Origin: Methanobacteriota archaeon
Lineage (GTDB): Archaea > Nanobdellota > Nanobdellia > Woesearchaeales > SM23-78
DNA length: 5,541 nt
Direction: 5' to 3'
NCBI GenBank assembly: GCA_030637925.1
Contig: DAOWFR010000046.1
Coordinates: 1-5,541, forward strand
This document shows positions 1-4,459 of the stretch, in pieces (the first letter of the stretch is position 1; each line of letters begins with the position of its first letter). The notes under the pieces are model-generated. The model did not search any database, was not told the origin of the DNA, and was given only the letters and a program-made list of their open reading frames with translations. The position numbers and the translations under genes are program-made.

Positions 1-231
1 CACAACCTTGCTATCTATGTCACTAATCAAGTCATGGCAAGGCCAGACATGTTCTTTGGAGATCCAACAGAGGCTATTGGTGGGCATATAGTGGCTCATA
101 ACAGCACCTACAGGGTTTATCTAAGAAGAGGCAAGAAAGGCACAAGAGTTGCCAAACTTGTTGATGCACCTGACCTAGCAGATGATGAGTGCATCTTTAG
201 GATTACAGAGAAAGGCATAGAGGATGCTTAA
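1..231 (+). CDS. radA: DNA repair and recombination protein RadA, C-terminal fragment (5' end outside window)
   Basis: RadA is the archaeal RecA/Rad51 recombinase, which forms ATP-dependent filaments on single-stranded DNA and carries out strand exchange in homologous recombination. Frame 1 is open from the first base and reads HNLAIYVTNQVMARPDMFFG, continuing to the TAA at 229-231. This is the characteristic end of the RadA/Rad51 core: the VTNQV strand, the ARPD.FFGDP segment, GGHIVAHNSTYRVYLRRGKK, and a closing DAPDL...FRITEKGIEDA. The ATG at 34 is therefore internal, not a start. Only 76 residues are visible, roughly the last quarter of a protein usually 320-350 residues long. The Walker motifs and N-terminal helix-hairpin-helix domain lie upstream of the window. 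No intein or frameshift is visible in this part. A T-rich terminator follows directly. Confidence 0.95.
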   Translation, partial: HNLAIYVTNQVMARPDMFFGDPTEAIGGHIVAHNSTYRVYLRRGKKGTRVAKLVDAPDLADDECIFRITEKGIEDA

Positions 232-236
232 AATAA

Positions 237-265
237 CTTTTTTATTTTTTTCTTTTATTATTTTT
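237..265 (+). terminator. T-rich archaeal terminator after radA
   Basis: Several T runs (6, 7, 4 and 5 T's, broken by single A or C bases) begin 6 bases after the radA stop. Archaeal RNA polymerase terminates at oligo-T tracts without needing a hairpin, so this is the likely radA end. It is separated from the next TATA box by about 8 bases. Confidence 0.6.
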
Positions 266-273
266 GAATAACT

Positions 274-281
274 TTATAAAT
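274..281 (+). promoter_or_regulatory. TATA box for the TRAM-domain gene
   Basis: The sequence TTTATAAA is a near-consensus archaeal box A. Transcription would start about 25 bases downstream, near 302, giving a leader of about 28 bases. That leader carries a Shine-Dalgarno GGAGGG at 316-321, 8 bases before the ATG at 330, so this gene is translated from a leadered mRNA, unlike several of its neighbours. Confidence 0.6.
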
Positions 282-329
282 AAACACCCACTTTTCTAGC
301 CTAAATATACTTCATGGAGGGTTAGATAA

Positions 330-812
330 ATGTTTGGAGAAAGAAGAAGATTTGCCCCTGTAAGAGAGGGTGATGAGTTGGATGTAAAGATAGAAGCTGT
401 TGGTGAGAAAGGCGATGGAATTGCAAAAAAGCAAGGCTTTGTTCTTTTTGTGCCTAACACCAAGGAAGGCGATGAGGTGAGGGTAAAGGTCACTCGTGTT
501 CTTAGGAGTGCTGGCTTTGCAGAGGTTATTTCAGGTGCAAAGAGTGCTTCAGTAGAATCAGAGAAACCAGCAGAGAAAGCAGAGGAAGAAGTGGCAGAGC
601 TAGAAGCAGCATCAGAGAAGATGGATTCTGAGGACTTTGGAGAGGAAGCTGGGGAAGAGCCTAAAGCAGAGGAACCTGAAGAAGAGCCTGAAGAAGAGCC
701 TGTTAAAGAGCCAACAGAAGAGCCAGTAGCAGAACCTGAAGCAGAGGAAGTAGCAGAAAAAGCAGAAGAGCCTGCTGAAGAGCCTAAAAAAAAGCGAACT
801 AAGAAAAAATAA
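330..812 (+). CDS. TRAM-domain RNA-binding protein with Glu/Pro-rich repeat tail
   Basis: Residues about 10-68 form a TRAM domain, a small beta-barrel nucleic-acid-binding fold. Visible hallmarks are REGDELDVKIEAVGEKGDGIAK, then the VLFVPNTKEGDEVRVKVTRV block and the closing FAEVI strand. Stand-alone archaeal TRAM proteins of about 60-80 residues bind RNA and have been described as cold-shock-like RNA chaperones, which is the likely role here. The protein is 160 residues long because of an added tail. Residues 72-152 are almost entirely Glu, Ala, Pro, Lys and Val, include a tetrapeptide repeat (113-136), and end in a basic cluster KKKRTKKK (153-160). The tail has no predicted fold and is probably disordered. 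The start at 330 is supported by GGAGGG at 316-321 and its own TATA box. The gene appears monocistronic. Confidence 0.88.
   Translation: MFGERRRFAPVREGDELDVKIEAVGEKGDGIAKKQGFVLFVPNTKEGDEVRVKVTRVLRSAGFAEVISGAKSASVESEKPAEKAEEEVAELEAASEKMDSEDFGEEAGEEPKAEEPEEEPEEEPVKEPTEEPVAEPEAEEVAEKAEEPAEEPKKKRTKKK
666..737 (+). repeat. 12-bp tandem repeat coding for xEEP tetrapeptides
   Basis: Six in-frame 12-base units encode AEEP, EEEP, EEEP, VKEP, TEEP and VAEP (residues 113-136 of the TRAM protein). The second and third units, 678-689 and 690-701, are identical copies of GAAGAAGAGCCT. The others have diverged mainly at the first codon, while the CC of the Pro codon is kept in every unit. The pattern suggests slippage or duplication followed by drift, with selection for a Pro every fourth residue in an acidic strand. 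Confidence 0.85.
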
Positions 813-829
813 GTTAAGATAATAAAAAG

Positions 830-838
830 TTTTTAATA
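830..838 (+). promoter_or_regulatory. Candidate TATA box for thpR
   Basis: The sequence TTTTTAATA is centred about 33 bases before the thpR ATG, and an A-rich stretch just upstream could serve as the TFB-recognition element. Transcription would start around 860, only a few bases before the ATG at 867. No Shine-Dalgarno is present, which fits a leaderless or near-leaderless mRNA. The box is less canonical than others in the window. Confidence 0.4.
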
Positions 839-844
839 TTATTC

Positions 845-851
845 TTTTTTT
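845..851 (+). terminator. Oligo-T tract after the TRAM gene
   Basis: Seven consecutive T's, preceded by another T run at 830-834, lie 33 bases after the TRAM stop codon. This is a plausible archaeal terminator for the upstream gene, although it lies inside the thpR promoter region. Confidence 0.4.
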
Positions 852-866
852 CTCTTTATTCTTATA

Positions 867-1424
867 ATGAGATTATTCATAGCAGTAGACTTACCTAAGG
901 AAGTAAAACAAAGCATTGAAGAGATAAAAGAGCCTCTTAAAGGTATAAAAGGGGTTAAGCCTGTTAGAAAAGAGAATCTTCATCTAACTCTAAAGTTCCT
1001 TGGAGAAGTGGAAGAGAATAAAGTAAATACTATGGTCAGAGCCCTTGCTCAAATCAAGGTTAATCCATTTAAGTTATCAATTAATAAGCTAGGAGTATTC
1101 CCTAATGAGAAGAGGATAAGAGTGCTATGGATTGATGTTGAACCAGCAGAACCCTTAATAGGGTTAAAAAAGGAAATTGATAGAGTATTGCCAGATTTCA
1201 GAGATGACTATCCTTTTAAGAACCACCTTACCTTTGCAAGGATTAAATATATATCCTCTGAGGAAGATAAGAAAAAAATAATAGAAATAATAACTAATAA
1301 ACAAGTTGAGAAAAAAGAGTTCTTGGTTGATAAGTTTAAGTTATATAAGAGTACACTAACACAAGAAGGACCGGTATATGAGGTTTTAGGGAGGTTTCCT
1401 AATTCAGAGAAGAAAAATTTATAA
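867..1424 (+). CDS. thpR: RNA 2',3'-cyclic phosphodiesterase (2H / LigT family)
   Basis: ThpR opens RNA 2',3'-cyclic phosphates to 2'-phosphates; the family was first noted for 2'-5' RNA ligase activity on tRNA halves. Both catalytic 2H motifs are intact: HLTLKF with His39 and Thr41, and HLTFAR with His120 and Thr122. The N-terminus MRLFIAVDLPKEV and the C-terminal LYKSTLTQEGPVYEVLGRF are family signatures. The 185-residue length is normal for the family. The first ATG is used because MRLFIA is the conserved N-terminus. It has no Shine-Dalgarno and follows a possible TATA box at leaderless spacing. The protein is presumably cytoplasmic. Its stop codon overlaps the next promoter's TATA box, so rpsB is probably transcribed separately. 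Confidence 0.94.
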   Translation: MRLFIAVDLPKEVKQSIEEIKEPLKGIKGVKPVRKENLHLTLKFLGEVEENKVNTMVRALAQIKVNPFKLSINKLGVFPNEKRIRVLWIDVEPAEPLIGLKKEIDRVLPDFRDDYPFKNHLTFARIKYISSEEDKKKIIEIITNKQVEKKEFLVDKFKLYKSTLTQEGPVYEVLGRFPNSEKKNL

Positions 1425-1425
1425 A
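1418..1425 (+). promoter_or_regulatory. TATA box upstream of the structured leader and rpsB
   Basis: TTTATAAA, a near-consensus box A, is preceded by the purine-rich GAAGAAAAA that suits a TFB-recognition element. It overlaps the thpR stop codon (TAA at 1422-1424). The expected start of transcription, about 25 bases on, is near 1447, just before the first paired base of the structured region at 1451. Confidence 0.65.
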
Positions 1426-1450
1426 CCCTTCATCTATACTTTCATCTAAT

Positions 1451-1550
1451 AGCCCTGCTAGGAAGCAAGGCCTTGATTCATTTCAAGGGGCTCTTGGCAC
1501 CTGCTTTTGGGCGATAAACAAGAGCAGTAATGGATTTCTCTGTTACTGTT
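1451..1550 (+). ncRNA. Structured RNA before rpsB: candidate cis-regulatory leader or small RNA
   Basis: This stretch has no convincing protein. It is GC-rich for the window: 35 of the 63 bases at 1451-1513 are G or C. Visible inverted repeats, all perfect unless noted, are: AGCCC 1451-1455 with GGGCT 1488-1492, enclosing TGCT/AGCA (1456-1459/1464-1467, loop AGGA) and CCTTGA/TCAAGG (1471-1476/1483-1488, loop TTCATT); CTCTTG 1491-1496 with CAAGAG 1519-1524; and an 8-bp stem with one G-T pair, 1523-1530 with 1543-1550. G1488 and a few other bases are shared between stems, so not all can form at once. The region starts at the predicted transcription start and ends 5 bases before the rpsB Shine-Dalgarno. 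An S2-sensing leader is the simplest reading, and an independent sRNA is the alternative. It does not match a tRNA or any RNA family I recognise. Confidence 0.5.
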
Positions 1551-1555
1551 ATCAT

Positions 1556-1562
1556 AAGAGGT
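1556..1562 (+). promoter_or_regulatory. Shine-Dalgarno that fixes the rpsB start
   Basis: AAGAGGT ends 6 bases before the ATG at 1569. An in-frame ATG at 1530 has no such site and would lie inside the stem at 1523-1550. The site therefore supports the shorter protein. Confidence 0.75.
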
Positions 1563-1568
1563 ATTAAA

Positions 1569-2165
1569 ATGGAAGCAGAACAATTACTTATACCGAATGA
1601 TGAGTACCTTAAATCAGGCATACACATAGGAACCAAGTTTAAGACAAAGTACATGGAGAATTTTATCTATAAGACAAGACCTGATGGGCTTAGTGTGCTT
1701 AATGTGCAGCAAATAGATGCAAGAATAAGGGTGTTGGTTAGCTTCCTCTCAAACTATGCTCCTGAGGAAATCATGATTGTTGCCAGAAGAGAGAATTGCT
1801 GGAAACCTGTCAAGCTCTTTGATGAGTTAACAGGAGTAAGAACATACACAGGAAGGTATCCGCCTGGCATCCTCACAAATACTCAGCTTAGAAAATTCAC
1901 AGAAACAAAAGTAGTTCTTGTAACAGACCCTTGGCCTGATAGGAATGCTGTTGAGGATGCCTTTAAAATGGGCATACCCATAATTGCTTTATGTGACACT
2001 AACAACCAGGCTAATAACATTGACTTAGTAATTCCTTGTAATAATAAGGGAAAGAAAAGCCTTGGCTTAATCTTCTGGCTGCTTACCAAGGGTTACCTGG
2101 AAGCCAGAGGCATGATTAACAAAGGGGGATTTACACATAGTGTTGATGACTTTTCAGAGGAGTGA
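1569..2165 (+). CDS. rpsB: 30S ribosomal protein S2 (uS2), archaeal type
   Basis: uS2 is a structural protein of the small ribosomal subunit. Starting at 1569, the protein opens MEAEQLLIPNDEYLKSGIHI, matching the conserved archaeal S2 start (LLIP..EYL..G.HIGT). Further family blocks are FIYKTRPDGLSVLNV (32-46), GRYPPGILTN (95-104), VTDPWPDRNAVEDAFKMGIP (118-137), ALCDTNN (140-146) and IDLVIPCNNKGKKS (151-164). The 198-residue length is normal for archaeal uS2. The extra 13 residues obtained from the ATG at 1530 are not family-like and lack a ribosome binding site. In many archaea rpsB sits in an operon with rpoN, rpoK and enolase; here it is alone behind its own promoter and a structured leader. 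It converges on radB. Confidence 0.96.
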   Translation: MEAEQLLIPNDEYLKSGIHIGTKFKTKYMENFIYKTRPDGLSVLNVQQIDARIRVLVSFLSNYAPEEIMIVARRENCWKPVKLFDELTGVRTYTGRYPPGILTNTQLRKFTETKVVLVTDPWPDRNAVEDAFKMGIPIIALCDTNNQANNIDLVIPCNNKGKKSLGLIFWLLTKGYLEARGMINKGGFTHSVDDFSEE

Positions 2166-2180
2166 GAAACTTTTGAATTA

Positions 2181-2855
2181 TTATTTTCTCACCTCTTTTA
2201 CCCCCTCATCAACTATCCTGAACATTACACTCTTGCCTTCCTCTATGCTTCTATGCTTTCTAATGATTGCTATCCTGTTAGCACCACTCTTCTTTAACTC
2301 TATCAAGCATTTGCTCATGTTCTTGATAATAGTGCCCCCAACAACCTTTACATGATCCTTTTTCTTAAGGTCAGCATATACCTGGGCAGTGAGAATAATA
2401 GGAATGTTTTTCTTCCTAGCGATTTCTAAGAGAGTTCTGAGCTGCAGCACAAAGGCATTGTTTAGTCCCCAGTTATCATTATCTCCCATCTCAGCCCTGT
2501 AAAGCATGGTAATAGTATTAACAAAGATTATGCCTACCTTTTGTTTGAGCAAGCTTCTTAGTTTTGTAATAGCTGCTTTTTGCTCTTTGAAATTGGTTGG
2601 TTTTAAGAAGATAATCTTCTCAAGAGCTTTCTTGTAATCAGGGCATACCTGCTTAAACCTGGTTAATGAGAAGCTGCTCTCAGTATCAATATATATTATT
2701 TTCTTACCCTTAACACTATTGGCAATGCATAACAAGCACAGATTAGTCTTTCCACTAGCAGCAGGACCATATATAGTTGTTAGTACACCTTTATCATACC
2801 CTCCTTCTAAGAGCCAGTCCATGACAGCAGTTCCTGTGCTTAACTTAGTCTCCAT
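2181..2855 (-). CDS. radB: DNA repair and recombination protein RadB
   Basis: RadB is a RadA paralogue found in Euryarchaeota and related lineages. It has the RecA-type ATPase core but no N-terminal helix-hairpin-helix domain, and is thought to assist or regulate RadA. The 224-residue length and the start KLSTGTAVMDWLLEGGYDKG fit the family. Walker A is GPAASGKT (residues 30-37), and the catalytic-glutamate region is YIDTES (Glu59). The Walker B strand reads GIIFVNTITMLYR (109-121), with Asn113 where the family normally has Asp. The L2-like region follows ILTAQVY, and the C-terminus has RKHRSIEEGKSVMFRIVDEG, also RadB-like. There is no Shine-Dalgarno; a TATA box about 28 bases before the ATG implies a leaderless mRNA. 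It ends 15 bases from rpsB, tail to tail. Confidence 0.92.
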   Translation of the reverse strand: METKLSTGTAVMDWLLEGGYDKGVLTTIYGPAASGKTNLCLLCIANSVKGKKIIYIDTESSFSLTRFKQVCPDYKKALEKIIFLKPTNFKEQKAAITKLRSLLKQKVGIIFVNTITMLYRAEMGDNDNWGLNNAFVLQLRTLLEIARKKNIPIILTAQVYADLKKKDHVKVVGGTIIKNMSKCLIELKKSGANRIAIIRKHRSIEEGKSVMFRIVDEGVKEVRK

Positions 2856-2878
2856 AACAATGCAGAATTAGCTTGGGG

Positions 2879-2887
2879 TATATATTA
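2879..2887 (-). promoter_or_regulatory. TATA box for radB
   Basis: On the minus strand TAATATATA is centred 28 bases before the radB ATG (base 2855). The expected transcription start is at or just before that ATG. The box lies in the 33-base gap after ribL, so radB can be transcribed independently, though read-through from ribL is possible. Confidence 0.55.
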
Positions 2888-2888
2888 T

Positions 2889-3305
2889 TTATTGTTTTGA
2901 TAATTTTTCTAGGTCTGAACTAGGTTTTCCTTTACTATAAGCCGGAAGATAAATGTATGTTTGGGATAAACCGTTTTGTTTCAGATGATCTCTTAACTTT
3001 TTTTCCCACTTTGTTGTTTGGTCATGACCAAAAGCAAAAACCTCGGGTCTTAAGTTAATGATTGATTCTAAGCCATCACTTAGACAATCCACATAGGCTT
3101 CTTTTACAAAATCTAATCTTAATATATTATTTTTTCTCTCTGTAGCACTGTATTTTGGCAGTTTTCCTTTATTTTCCTTAACAGATTTATCAGGTACTAT
3201 TACTACATATAGTTCACATCCTAATTTCTTTGCATTCCTAAGGAACTCTATATGACCTAGATGTAGTTTGTCAAATGTTCCCCAAACTGCAACTTTTCTA
3301 GACAT
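2889..3305 (-). CDS. ribL: Cytidylyltransferase-family nucleotidyltransferase, probable archaeal FAD synthase (RibL-like)
   Basis: The protein belongs to the HxGH nucleotidyltransferases. It starts with VAVWGTFDKLHLGHIEFLRN, containing the GTFD strand (9-12) and HLGH (15-18) that bind the nucleotide phosphates. Later landmarks are VPDKSVKENKGK (38-49), FGHDQTT (92-98) and a terminal SSDLEKL. The layout resembles archaeal RibL, which joins FMN and ATP to make FAD. RibL proteins share the DQT block and the final SS.DI.. motif. At 138 residues it is slightly shorter than the usual 145-150. Glycerol-3-phosphate or other small-alcohol cytidylyltransferase activity is the main alternative, since sequence alone separates these poorly. 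It is cytoplasmic. The start at 3305 has no Shine-Dalgarno but has a TATA box 27 bases upstream. Confidence 0.75.
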   Translation of the reverse strand: MSRKVAVWGTFDKLHLGHIEFLRNAKKLGCELYVVIVPDKSVKENKGKLPKYSATERKNNILRLDFVKEAYVDCLSDGLESIINLRPEVFAFGHDQTTKWEKKLRDHLKQNGLSQTYIYLPAYSKGKPSSDLEKLSKQ

Positions 3306-3328
3306 GAAAAAGAGAAATCTGATTAATC

Positions 3329-3335
3329 TTATAAA
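3329..3335 (-). promoter_or_regulatory. TATA box for the RibL-like gene
   Basis: On the minus strand TTTATAA is centred 27 bases before the ATG at 3305, within the 45-base gap after the upstream gene. The spacing predicts an mRNA starting at or within a few bases of the ATG, consistent with the lack of a Shine-Dalgarno. Confidence 0.55.
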
Positions 3336-3350
3336 TTTATGCTTTAGCTA

Positions 3351-3758
3351 TTATTTTACTATACCCATACATGTATCATACATTGTTCTTAAGCCCTGCT
3401 TTAAGGTTGCTGGGTCTGCTATTTTGGCATGCACAAAGGGCTTGATAATCCATTTCTCTGCGAGCTTGGGGTTAAGAAAGATAAAAACAAGGTCCTTCTT
3501 GGTTTTGAATAAGTCCCAGTTATCCATAAGAATCTTAAGGTTATGCTCATTACACATGCATACAAAATAAGCTGTCTCATCATCTTTCACAGCCTTTATT
3601 TTCTCAAGCTTAAGGTTTTCCTTGTAGTAATACGTTGCTTTTATTCCCTCCTTGTACTCGCATAACACCCTGTCTCCTTCTTCCTTATAACTAACTAAAT
3701 CATTTTTTACAAGGTCTCTTTGCTTTATATAATGAACAGCCCATTCTCTTAGGTCCAT
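3351..3758 (-). CDS. Conserved-looking protein of unknown function (135 aa, soluble)
   Basis: I do not recognise this family with confidence. The protein starts MDLREWAVHYIKQRDLVKND and has no signal peptide or membrane helix. It alternates charged helices with likely beta strands: RVLCEYKEG (30-38), ATYYYKE (41-47), TAYFVCMCN (62-70, two Cys) and KDLVFIFLNP (88-97). A KWIIKPFVHAKIADP segment (102-116) follows. The alpha-beta pattern is compatible with a small nuclease-like or nucleic-acid-binding fold, but no catalytic motif can be assigned. The start at 3758 is chosen over upstream codons because GAGGT lies 7 bases before it. The longer version would add 17 residues overlapping the upstream gene. 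Its Shine-Dalgarno sits in the last codons and stop of that gene, so the two are probably co-translated and may work together. Confidence 0.75.
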   Translation of the reverse strand: MDLREWAVHYIKQRDLVKNDLVSYKEEGDRVLCEYKEGIKATYYYKENLKLEKIKAVKDDETAYFVCMCNEHNLKILMDNWDLFKTKKDLVFIFLNPKLAEKWIIKPFVHAKIADPATLKQGLRTMYDTCMGIVK

Positions 3759-3763
3759 GATTA

Positions 3764-4249
3764 TTACCTCTTTAAGAGGAGAAAAACCGCATAGGGTATT
3801 ATAAAGCACACAAGATAAACCATCCCTATTAGTATGGGGTTATGAAAGTTGTTTAAGCCAATACTATAGTTAAACAGGTTAACCCTGCTAACAACTATAA
3901 AGAAGTTGAAGATAGCTATTATTGGTATAAGAAGAGATAGGAACAAGTGATGGTGATGCTCAAGCCAGTGCAGGTCCTTTATTATTATGATTATTAATGC
4001 TCCGAGTAAGAAACCAAACATTCCTGTAAGTATATAGCTCCAGGCATTACTATTAATTATTAAGATTGGGATAAGGATTAATGAGAGCAATATTGTGCCT
4101 ATGACTCCTATGATAAGGGAAAACCAGTAAACGCTCTTCTCTACCTTTATTATGTCAGGATGCTTTTTCTTTTCTGCTTTCTTAATAATCTCCTTTGCTC
4201 GCTTTATCTCTTCCATGGTCCAGCCTTTTACATGAAGCCTTTTTTCCAT
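3764..4249 (-). CDS. Four-helix membrane protein of unknown function with N-terminal cytoplasmic helix
   Basis: The 161-residue protein begins MEKRLHVKGWTMEEIKRAKE. A short charged helical region (about 8-38, rich in Lys and Glu, ending KKKHPDIIK) precedes four hydrophobic segments at about 40-65, 71-90, 101-120 and 138-158. Between segments 2 and 3 is a histidine cluster: His94 and His98-101 in DLHWLEHHHHL. The basic N-terminus and the positive-inside rule place the N-terminus in the cytoplasm. The GW..EEI..A start resembles small helical modules often attached to prokaryotic membrane proteins, but I assign no function. The ATG at 4249 is preferred to a TTG at 4300 because a TATA box lies 27 bases upstream and would sit inside the longer reading frame. 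The next gene starts 5 bases after its stop. Confidence 0.72.
   Translation of the reverse strand: MEKRLHVKGWTMEEIKRAKEIIKKAEKKKHPDIIKVEKSVYWFSLIIGVIGTILLSLILIPILIINSNAWSYILTGMFGFLLGALIIIIIKDLHWLEHHHHLFLSLLIPIIAIFNFFIVVSRVNLFNYSIGLNNFHNPILIGMVYLVCFIIPYAVFLLLKR
3766..3771 (-). promoter_or_regulatory. Shine-Dalgarno embedded in the upstream gene's stop
   Basis: On the minus strand AGAGGT spans the last codon (AGG) of the membrane-protein gene and the T of its TAA stop (3764-3766). It is 7 bases before the ATG at 3758. The arrangement indicates translational coupling and rules out the longer upstream start. Confidence 0.75.
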
Positions 4250-4271
4250 AGCTATAATCTTATGTTGAGTG

Positions 4272-4280
4272 TATTTAAAT
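4272..4280 (-). promoter_or_regulatory. TATA box for the membrane-protein / unknown-gene pair
   Basis: On the minus strand ATTTAAATA is centred 27 bases before the ATG at 4249, the leaderless spacing seen at other starts here. The core ATTTAAAT is a palindrome. It forms one arm of a divergent promoter region with the box at 4305-4313. Confidence 0.55.
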
Positions 4281-4304
4281 ATTGCTATTTGCTGTTCCAA
4301 AACA

Positions 4305-4313
4305 TTTATATAA
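4305..4313 (+). promoter_or_regulatory. TATA box for the microprotein gene
   Basis: TTTATATAA is centred 28 bases before the ATG at 4337. No Shine-Dalgarno precedes that ATG, so a leaderless transcript is expected. The box lies in an almost palindromic ATTTATATAAAT and could in principle direct TBP binding either way. The minus-strand gene has its own better-placed box. Confidence 0.55.
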
Positions 4314-4336
4314 ATAAAAATCAGAATTTAATAATA

Positions 4337-4441
4337 ATGAAAAAAAAGAAAACAAAACCTCATCATCATGTTGAGTTAATCATTCTTGTAGCAGTTATTG
4401 CTATTTTCGGTATCTTACTGATGTTTTTAAGAGCTGGTTAG
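4337..4441 (+). CDS. 34-residue single-pass membrane microprotein
   Basis: The product begins MKKKKTKPHHHVEL and continues with an uninterrupted hydrophobic helix (about residues 12-31, IILVAVIAIFGILLMFL) to a short RAG end. The five lysines before the helix predict a cytoplasmic N-terminus by the positive-inside rule. A His triplet (9-11) sits at the membrane edge. Support for a real gene is the TATA box 28 bases before the ATG, a clean lysine-cluster plus transmembrane design, and its position between two genes without overlapping either. It ends 18 bases before the gyrA stop. No function is known to me. Short Lys-rich single-helix proteins could act as subunits or regulators of larger membrane complexes. 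The divergent membrane protein, which also has a His cluster, is a possible but unproven partner. Confidence 0.6.
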   Translation: MKKKKTKPHHHVELIILVAVIAIFGILLMFLRAG

Positions 4442-4459
4442 ATTAGCGCCGCAGGCCAA

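Noticed and set aside
1451..1512. tRNA or split tRNA in the gap before rpsB
   Set aside because: Two small hairpins look like tRNA arms, but there is no T-loop consensus, no 7-bp acceptor stem and no normal D-loop.
1452..1520. H/ACA or C/D guide RNA in the same region
   Set aside because: An ACA occurs at 1518-1520, but its distance from the possible pocket (about 11 bases) is short and no k-turn is evident. No RTGATGA and CTGA box pair is visible.
1530..1568. N-terminal extension of uS2 from the ATG at 1530
   Set aside because: The added residues do not resemble archaeal S2, no Shine-Dalgarno precedes this ATG, and it lies within a stem. The ATG at 1569 has AAGAGGT at good spacing and matches the conserved start.
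1883..2089. Reverse-strand open frame inside rpsB, and similar frames at 296-493(-), 2140-2355(+), 3268-3570(+), 4656-4859(+) and 4886-5134(+)
   Set aside because: Each overlaps well-supported genes in another frame, lacks recognisable domains and has the composition expected of antisense or shifted coding DNA.
3759..3809. Longer start at 3809 for the unknown soluble protein
   Set aside because: It would overlap the end of the upstream gene by 46 bases, while the ATG at 3758 has a strong Shine-Dalgarno.
4250..4300. TTG start at 4300 for the membrane protein
   Set aside because: The added segment covers the TATA box at 4272-4280, and the ATG at 4249 lies exactly at leaderless distance from it.
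4446..4457. Small GC-rich hairpin between the microprotein and gyrA stops
   Set aside because: Only a 3-bp GCC/GGC stem is visible without a clear T tract, too weak to call a terminator.
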